Shown in pieces: positions 1 through 5,166 of a DNA stretch of 5,166 nt (its first letter is position 1; each line of letters starts with the position of its first letter). Below the pieces are notes generated by a model. It saw nothing but the letters and a program-made list of their open reading frames with translations. It was not told where the DNA came from and searched no databases. The stretch lies in NCBI GenBank assembly GCA_027592975.1, contig JAQCJS010000107.1:1-5166 (forward strand). The letters are read 5' to 3'. Origin of the DNA: Chloroflexota bacterium (lineage in GTDB: Bacteria; Chloroflexota; Dehalococcoidia; UBA2979). Position numbers and translations under genes: made by a program.

Positions 1-65
1 TCAACGTGACCGATCGTCCCGATGTTCGCGTGCGGCTTGTTCCGCTGGAATACGCCCTTGGCCAT
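1..65 (-). CDS. tuf: Translation elongation factor EF-Tu, N-terminal fragment (gene runs off the window)
   Basis: EF-Tu is the GTPase that brings aminoacyl-tRNA to the ribosomal A site. Only the first 21 codons and two bases lie in the window. They read [20 protein letters not shown] and then V-D, the classic EF-Tu N-terminus leading into the P-loop (GHVDHGKT), which is cut by the window edge. The ATG occupies 63-65. A GGGA lies 7 nt upstream and a stronger GGGGAG lies about 13 nt upstream, so the ribosome-binding site is unremarkable. The gene follows fusA after 51 bp with no convincing terminator between, which is the standard fusA-tuf order, so it is probably the last or a late gene of the str transcript. 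Whether the genome has a second tuf copy cannot be seen here. Confidence 0.95.
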   Translation of the reverse strand, partial: MAKGVFQRNKPHANIGTIGHV

Positions 66-116
66 CTGTAGTTCCCGTCTCCCCGTCCGTGCGTAACAGT
101 CGCGTCGAACCGCGTG

Positions 117-2204
<2,088 letters not shown>

Positions 2205-2252
2205 CTAACCCTCGATTGCTTTCTCAGCTACTCACGCGGCGCGCGTCTGGCG

Positions 2253-2287
2253 CAGGTCGCACCTCACCGCCGGTGAGTGCGGACCTG
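2253..2287 (-). promoter_or_regulatory. Strong intercistronic RNA hairpin between rpsG and fusA
   Basis: In the mRNA sense the arms read CAGGU-(C)-CGCA-CUCACC, loop GGC, then GGUGAG-(G)-UGCG-ACCUG. This gives 15 base pairs with one bulged base on each side. It begins 14 nt after the rpsG stop codon. No U-tract follows, so it does not look like a simple intrinsic terminator. A smaller perfect 5-bp hairpin (2234-2246, ACGCG/CGCGT) follows it. Plausible roles are an RNA processing or stability element, partial attenuation, or a binding site for a ribosomal protein such as S7. The structure is seen in the sequence; the role is inference. Confidence 0.6.
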
Positions 2288-2301
2288 TCATGCCAGGCGG
2301 A

Positions 2302-2769
2302 CTACCAGCGGTAGTGCACGAACGCCCGGTTGGCCTCAGCCATCCGGTGCGTCTCTTCCTTACGACGAATCGCGTTGCCGGCGTTGTTCGCGGCGTCCAA
2401 GAGCTCGGCGGCGAGCTTCTCGGACATCGACCGACCACCGCGGCGGCGCGAGGACTCCAGCAGCCAGCGCAGCGCCAGCGCCTGACGGCGCTCGCTGCGG
2501 ATGTCCACCGGCACCTGGTACGTGGCGCCACCGACGCGGCGCGGCTTCACCTCAATGACCGGGGTCACGTTGCGCACGGCCGCGTCGAACACGTCGATCG
2601 CGCGGCGGCCCGTGACTTCCTCGATCTTGTCGAAGGCGTCGTAGACCACACGCTCCGCGGTGCTCTTCTTGCCGTCGCGCATGAGGTTGGACATGAACTT
2701 GCTGACCACCCGCGACTGGTTGCGGGGATCCGGGATCGTGGGGCGGGTAGCGGCGCGGTTTCGGCGCAT
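2302..2769 (-). CDS. rpsG: 30S ribosomal protein S7
   Basis: S7 is the primary 16S rRNA-binding protein that starts assembly of the 30S head and lines the E site. The product is 155 aa, close to the usual 156. Recognisable blocks are [23 protein letters not shown] near residue 13, the central [20 protein letters not shown] stretch and the typical C-terminus [10 protein letters not shown], ending in TAG. The ATG at 2767-2769 lies 10 bp after the rpsL stop. Its Shine-Dalgarno AAGGGA overlaps that TAA stop, so translation is probably coupled to rpsL. In E. coli, S7 represses the operon by binding a site in the S12-S7 spacer; here that spacer is too short for such a site, so any S7 feedback would have to act elsewhere. 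Confidence 0.97.
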   Translation of the reverse strand: MRRNRAATRPTIPDPRNQSRVVSKFMSNLMRDGKKSTAERVVYDAFDKIEEVTGRRAIDVFDAAVRNVTPVIEVKPRRVGGATYQVPVDIRSERRQALALRWLLESSRRRGGRSMSEKLAAELLDAANNAGNAIRRKEETHRMAEANRAFVHYRW

Positions 2770-2779
2770 TCTGAGTCCC

Positions 2780-3193
2780 TTACGCCTTCCGCGTGCCGTA
2801 CTTGCTACGGCCGCGCTTGCGGTTCTTCACGCCCTGCGCGTCCAGCGCGCCACGGACGATGTGGTAGCGCACGCCGGGGAGATCCTTCACACGACCGCCG
2901 CGGATGAGCACCACGGAGTGCTCCTGCAGGGTGTGGCCCTCGCCCGGGATGTACGCCGTCACCTCGATGTTGTTCGAGAGACGAACACGCGCGACCTTGC
3001 GCAGCGCGGAGTTCGGCTTCTTCGGCGTGACCGTGCGCACCTGGGTGCACACGCCACGCTTCTGCGGCGAACCCTTCGCCGATCGCTTCATCCGGTTCTT
3101 CAGCGTGTTGAACCGGAAGCGCAGCGCCGGCGCCTTCGTCTTCTTGCGAATCGGGGTCCGCGGACTGCGAACCAGCTGATTGATCGTCGGCAC
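2780..3193 (-). CDS. rpsL: 30S ribosomal protein S12
   Basis: S12 sits at the decoding centre and governs accuracy; it is the classic streptomycin-resistance locus. With a GTG start at 3191-3193 the protein is 137 aa and begins with [11 protein letters not shown], exactly where S12 proteins start. A GGGGAG Shine-Dalgarno sits 5 nt upstream of this GTG. An in-frame upstream GTG at 3268 would add 25 residues not found in S12 and is rejected. Conserved blocks are [18 protein letters not shown] (from residue 49), [28 protein letters not shown] (84-111) and the basic tail [10 protein letters not shown]. Residues 26-41 hold the longer loop seen in Bacillus-type S12 and absent from E. coli. Lys58 and Lys103, equivalent to E. 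coli Lys43 and Lys88, are unmutated, as is Asp104, equivalent to the methylthiolated aspartate. Confidence 0.97.
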   Translation of the reverse strand: MPTINQLVRSPRTPIRKKTKAPALRFRFNTLKNRMKRSAKGSPQKRGVCTQVRTVTPKKPNSALRKVARVRLSNNIEVTAYIPGEGHTLQEHSVVLIRGGRVKDLPGVRYHIVRGALDAQGVKNRKRGRSKYGTRKA

Positions 3194-3198
3194 GCCGA

Positions 3199-3204
3199 CT
3201 CCCC
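3199..3204 (-). promoter_or_regulatory. Ribosome-binding site of rpsL (decides the GTG start)
   Basis: GGGGAG, 5 nt before the GTG at 3191-3193. It is the last of three G-run motifs with a 12-13 nt period and fixes the start at the family-typical S12 N-terminus. Confidence 0.8.
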
Positions 3205-3207
3205 ACT

Positions 3208-3229
3208 CTTGTCCCCGGCACTTGTCCCC
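3208..3229 (-). repeat. Direct repeat GGGGACAAG x2 just upstream of the rpsL Shine-Dalgarno
   Basis: Two exact 9-nt copies in mRNA sense, at 3229-3221 and 3216-3208, have a 13-nt period. A third, partial GGGGA at 3204-3200 is the Shine-Dalgarno itself. Just upstream, CCCCGG (3237-3232) can pair with the CCGGGG overlapping the second copy (loop of 13 nt). Its CCCC can instead pair with the first copy in a 4-bp hairpin (loop GGAU), or with the Shine-Dalgarno G-run. The repeats are plain in the sequence; a regulatory role is inference. Confidence 0.6.
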
Positions 3230-3316
3230 ATCCGGGGCAGCCGACCGAGGGCTGAAATCAGACAACACGAACGGCCGAATGGCTGTCGGATGAGCCTGTC
3301 ACGCCCCCGAGTCCGT

Positions 3317-3342
3317 GCTGGGTGCGCTACCGCACTCACAGC
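3317..3342 (-). promoter_or_regulatory. Leader hairpin with GUAG tetraloop
   Basis: In mRNA sense GUGCG-GUAG-CGCAC is a perfect 5-bp stem. It is extended by GCUG/CAGC across an asymmetric internal loop (UGA opposite C). It lies about 125 nt before the rpsL start codon. Confidence 0.45.
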
Positions 3343-3353
3343 CCGCCGGGAAC

Positions 3354-3389
3354 GTCGGTCCTCATCGCGAAACCGGCCAAACGACCGAC
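3354..3389 (-). promoter_or_regulatory. Leader stem GUCGGUC/GACCGAC with 22-nt loop
   Basis: A perfect 7-bp inverted repeat, extendable outward by two wobble pairs, encloses 22 nt. An alternative local hairpin (CGGUC-GUUU-GGCCG) uses the same left arm, so the two folds exclude each other. This is compatible with a switch but could be chance in GC-rich DNA. Confidence 0.35.
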
Positions 3390-3405
3390 ACATCGCGAGA
3401 AATTG

Positions 3406-3424
3406 CGCACCTGTAACAGGCGCG
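3406..3424 (-). promoter_or_regulatory. 5'-terminal hairpin of the rpsL leader / palindrome
   Basis: The mRNA-sense sequence CGCGCCUGUUACAGGUGCG forms an 8-bp stem (one G-U pair) with a UUA loop. It begins 1-4 nt from the predicted transcription start. A hairpin at the extreme 5' end can protect mRNA from 5'-end-dependent decay. As DNA, its centre CCTGT-T-ACAGG (3410-3420) is an exact inverted repeat placed at about +5 to +18, where a repressor operator could also sit. Confidence 0.5.
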
Positions 3425-3431
3425 ACCTCTG

Positions 3432-3460
3432 AGTCTGGGGCCGATACGAGTCTATGTCAA
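3432..3460 (-). promoter_or_regulatory. Sigma70-type promoter for the str operon
   Basis: In the minus sense there is a perfect -35 box TTGACA (3460-3455), a 17-bp spacer and CAGACT as the -10 (3437-3432). The -10 matches TATAAT at positions 2, 4 and 6, as is common for GC-rich genomes. The -35 contains the TGA stop codon of the acetyltransferase gene, so this promoter is packed against its upstream neighbour. It is the only consensus-like promoter I found in the 263-bp gap. Read-through from the upstream operon remains possible because no terminator is visible. Confidence 0.65.
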
Positions 3461-4074
3461 ACCCCACTGGGCGGAATTCCCCGGAGTGTCTCCGGTTCAC
3501 CCCCGCCGGAGGTCCCGGCGACCCGCTTCGCCATCAGGATGTCCGGCTTTCCGGGGCCGTTCGCGTCCGGCACCACCCCCGCCAACGCGAAGCCACACCG
3601 TAGATAGAAGGCGAACGGGTGTCCCCCAAGGTCGCGGATCGCGGACAAGTGCCCGAGGAGGTTCGGGTACAAGTCCGGCCCGCCCAGGCTCGTCCGATCG
3701 ACCTCGTCATCGGTGCCCAGCCAGAGCGTCAGGCCGCCGCGCTGCCGCACACTCTCCTCGAGGTCCGCGAGAAGCGCCTTCCCGATTCCCCGGCGCTGGT
3801 GCGCGGGGTCGACAGCGAGCGGGTGCACCTCCCAGACGTGACCGTCGTACTCGGAGATGCCGCCGATCCAACCGACTACCGCTCCCACGCCCGATCGCGC
3901 CACGCGGCTGATGCGCCCCGGCTCGAAGCTCTCCAGCACCTCGTCGCGAGCGGCGTCGAGGTGCGGCCACGAGGGCGTCGTGTCGCGGAACGCCGCAAGG
4001 AGCACGCGGGCGGTCTCCTCGATACCGTCGATGTCGTCCGGAAGGAGATCGGAGATGTGAACAGGATCGGTCAT
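3457..4074 (-). CDS. GNAT acetyltransferase, aminoglycoside 6'-N-acetyltransferase AAC(6')-Ii-like
   Basis: The 205-aa product is a GCN5-related N-acetyltransferase using acetyl-CoA. Several blocks match the chromosomal AAC(6')-Ii of Enterococcus faecium as I recall it: GWIGGISEYDGHVWEVHPLAV (68-88), GGLTLWLGTDDE (113-124), DLYP, HPFAFYLRCGF (152-162), VVPDANG and KPDILMAKRV. The acetyl-CoA pyrophosphate loop is QRRGIG (93-98). Glu82, His84 and Tyr157 align with Glu72, His74 and Tyr147 of AAC(6')-Ii. The ATG at 4072-4074 has GGAG 9 nt upstream. About 20 C-terminal residues (from Ala186, Gly/Pro/Ser-rich) extend past the family end, and the last codons overlap the str promoter. It lies 22 bp after the deacetylase gene, probably the same operon. 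The real substrate may be an aminoglycoside, another amino-sugar, or a basic protein. Confidence 0.85.
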   Translation of the reverse strand: MTDPVHISDLLPDDIDGIEETARVLLAAFRDTTPSWPHLDAARDEVLESFEPGRISRVARSGVGAVVGWIGGISEYDGHVWEVHPLAVDPAHQRRGIGKALLADLEESVRQRGGLTLWLGTDDEVDRTSLGGPDLYPNLLGHLSAIRDLGGHPFAFYLRCGFALAGVVPDANGPGKPDILMAKRVAGTSGGGEPETLRGIPPSGV

Positions 4075-4096
4075 TGTCTGAGGCTCCGCCCGTCAC

Positions 4097-4870
4097 CTAG
4101 CGCCGCAGCAGCACCTTCGTGAACGACTCCCGGTAGGGCGAGGCCGTCTCGTCGCCGGCTTCGCGGGCGGCCTCGGCGCGCTCTTCCCACATCTTCACCA
4201 TCGCCTCCTCGGTCCGCCCGTGCATCTGCGAGGTGTGGGCGAGGATCGCCTGGATCTTCGTGCGGAAGACCGGCGAGATGTCGATGTGGTAGTCGGCGTT
4301 GTGGGTGCCCGCCAGCAGCATCGCCTGCGGACGGAAGGGCTCCAGGCCCTCTTCCTTGTCCAAGACGTAGTACAGGTGGTCGTCCGCCGCCGGGTAGATC
4401 GCGTCGTACGTGGCGCGGCCCGTGTTGCGATGGTCGCGGTGGTTGAAGCCCGGCCGGAAGCCGTCCCAGGTGATCACCAGCTCCGGGCGGTGGAGGCGGA
4501 TCTGCCGGACGATCAGCCCGCGCAGTTCGTCATCGTCCAGCACGTAGCCGTCCGGGAAGCCGAGGAAGATCGGCTCGTGCGTCCCCAGGATCGCGCTCGC
4601 GCGGCGCTGCTCCTCTTCGCGCACGCCCGCCAGGTACTGCGGGGTGACTTCCGGGTCCTTCGTCCCCTTGTTCCCGCTGGTGGTGACCAGCACGTTCACA
4701 TCCCACCCGCGCTGCACCAGCAGGGCCAGCGTGCCGCCGCTGGTGAACTCCGCGTCGTCAGGATGGGCGAACACGGCGAGGGCGCGCATAGGCGCCTTCG
4801 CCTCTAACTCATCGAGGAGGTCGAGCTTCGGGTCGATCGGGGAGACGGTGGCGGTGGGCGGCGTGGTCAT
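4097..4870 (-). CDS. PIG-L/LmbE family zinc-dependent N-acetylglucosaminyl deacetylase
   Basis: The family removes the N-acetyl group from GlcNAc in glycoconjugates; members include MshB (mycothiol), BshB (bacillithiol), BtrD/NeoL (aminoglycosides) and eukaryotic PIG-L. The 257-aa product shows the signature AHPDDAEF (35-42) and HRDH (144-147). By comparison with MshB, His36, Asp39 and His147 should bind zinc and Asp38 should be the general base. Other family-typical stretches are REEEQRRASAILG (84-96) and GFPDGYVLDDDELRGLI (104-120). No signal peptide is seen, so it is probably cytosolic. The ATG at 4868-4870 has no clear Shine-Dalgarno. Met28 (4787-4789), preceded by GAAGG at 5 nt and just before the conserved core, is a credible alternative start giving 230 aa. 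It lies 27 bp after a glycosyltransferase gene. The subfamily and substrate cannot be assigned from sequence alone. Confidence 0.9.
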   Translation of the reverse strand: MTTPPTATVSPIDPKLDLLDELEAKAPMRALAVFAHPDDAEFTSGGTLALLVQRGWDVNVLVTTSGNKGTKDPEVTPQYLAGVREEEQRRASAILGTHEPIFLGFPDGYVLDDDELRGLIVRQIRLHRPELVITWDGFRPGFNHRDHRNTGRATYDAIYPAADDHLYYVLDKEEGLEPFRPQAMLLAGTHNADYHIDISPVFRTKIQAILAHTSQMHGRTEEAMVKMWEERAEAAREAGDETASPYRESFTKVLLRR

Positions 4871-4897
4871 GCTGCGGCTTTCGCGTGCTGGAAGGAG

Positions 4898-5166
4898 CTA
4901 GGCGGGCAGTCTACCGCCCGCGACGACGGAGCAGTCCTCCTCCGGCTCCGACGCCATCGCGCCGAGCAGCGATCCCACCGACCGCGCGACCTCCGCCCAG
5001 GAGTAGGTGCGCATCCGCTCCGCCGCCGCCCGGCCCAGCGCCCGGCGCAGCTCCTCGTTCCGCAGCAGCAGCTCGATCTTCTCCGCGAAGGGCTCCGGGC
5101 AGCGCCACGGCACCAGGTACCCCGTGCGCCCGTCCGAGATCGTCGCCACCAGGCCGCCCACCCTGG
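4898..5166 (-). CDS. Glycosyltransferase family 4 (GT-B fold), C-terminal fragment
   Basis: Only the last 88 codons are in the window; the gene runs off the high-coordinate end. The fragment begins RVGGLVATISDGRTGYLVP, the stretch following the conserved EX7E region in GT4 enzymes such as MshA and BshA. It continues with the family-typical PEPFAEKIELLLRNEELRRALG helix and the terminal YSWAEVARSV helix. The nucleotide-sugar-binding half of the GT-B fold is therefore partly present, while the acceptor domain is outside. The reading frame is open to the window edge; a GTG at 5159-5161 is internal and not the start. The tail (EPEEDCSVVAGGRLPA) is not conserved in my reading. The TAG stop lies 27 bp before the deacetylase gene. 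Donor and acceptor cannot be told from this piece. Confidence 0.85.
   Translation of the reverse strand, partial: RVGGLVATISDGRTGYLVPWRCPEPFAEKIELLLRNEELRRALGRAAAERMRTYSWAEVARSVGSLLGAMASEPEEDCSVVAGGRLPA

Larger units (their letters stand above)
3194..3427 (-). promoter_or_regulatory. Predicted structured 5' leader of the rpsL-rpsG-fusA-tuf mRNA
   Basis: No gene is supported in this gap. From the promoter upstream, transcription should start near 3425-3428, giving a leader of about 235 nt. It holds, in order, an 8-bp hairpin at the very 5' end, a 7-bp stem closing a 22-nt loop, a GUAG-tetraloop hairpin, and G-run repeats at the Shine-Dalgarno. Ribosomal-protein operons are commonly controlled through such leaders by one of their own products. 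No known rpsL leader family is recognised here, so autoregulation by S7 or S12 is only a hypothesis. Confidence 0.45.

Noticed and set aside
66..116. Terminator or promoter in the fusA-tuf spacer
   Set aside because: Only a 4-bp CGCG/CGCG stem without a U-tract, and no consensus -35/-10 pair, could be found.
2780..3268. 162-residue version of S12 starting at the upstream GTG (3268)
   Set aside because: The extra 25 residues have no counterpart in S12. The GTG at 3191-3193 has a better Shine-Dalgarno and gives the canonical PTINQLVR N-terminus.
2660..3607. 315-codon plus-strand frame over rpsL and the leader
   Set aside because: It is antisense to S12 and S7 and crosses the promoter region. 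The product is Arg-rich, lacks recognisable domains, and reflects base composition only.
4220..4807. 195-codon plus-strand frame within the deacetylase gene
   Set aside because: Shadow of the PIG-L gene, Val/Arg/His-rich; the minus-strand frame carries the AHPDD and HRDH motifs.
4889..4898. Plus-strand GGAAGGAG resembling a Shine-Dalgarno
   Set aside because: No plausible plus-strand gene starts after it.
4901..4920. GGCGG/CCGCC (or CGGGC/GCCCG) inverted repeat at the end of the glycosyltransferase gene, as a terminator
   Set aside because: The stem is only 5 bp, lies inside the last codons and has no U-tract. The next gene starts 27 bp downstream in the same direction.

Overview
The window is GC-rich bacterial DNA, and every supportable gene lies on the minus strand. 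Read in the direction of transcription (high to low coordinates) it holds the end of a family-4 glycosyltransferase, a PIG-L/LmbE-type deacetylase, a GNAT acetyltransferase resembling AAC(6')-Ii, a 263-bp non-coding gap, and then the str operon: rpsL (S12), rpsG (S7), fusA (EF-G) and the first 21 codons of tuf (EF-Tu). The host is clearly bacterial. The long form of S12 and the style of the EF-G and S7 sequences fit Chloroflexota, perhaps Thermomicrobia-like. That placement is an impression from sequence style, not a computed phylogeny.

Str operon (1-3193). The four genes follow the textbook order with normal full-length proteins. rpsL starts at GTG and not at the upstream in-frame start. rpsL and rpsG are 10 bp apart, so translational coupling is likely, and there is no room for an E. 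coli-type S7 site between them. The 97-bp rpsG-fusA gap carries a strong 15-bp hairpin with one bulge on each arm. fusA and tuf are 51 bp apart. The usual rpoB-rpoC genes are not directly upstream.

Leader and promoter (3194-3460). A TTGACA -35 box, 17 bp from CAGACT, overlaps the stop codon of the acetyltransferase gene. It predicts an rpsL 5' UTR of about 235 nt. That leader opens with an 8-bp hairpin, carries two more stem-loops, and ends in a GGGGACAAG direct repeat running into a GGGGAG Shine-Dalgarno. A C-run just upstream could pair with any of the three G-runs.

Amino-sugar cassette (3457-5166). Glycosyltransferase, N-acetyl-sugar deacetylase and amine acetyltransferase genes are 27 and 22 bp apart and probably form one operon. 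Attaching an N-acetyl sugar, removing the acetyl group and then acetylating an amine recalls mycothiol or bacillithiol synthesis (MshA/MshB, BshA/BshB) and aminoglycoside chemistry. The substrate is unknown. This cassette and the structured rpsL leader are the most interesting parts of the window.
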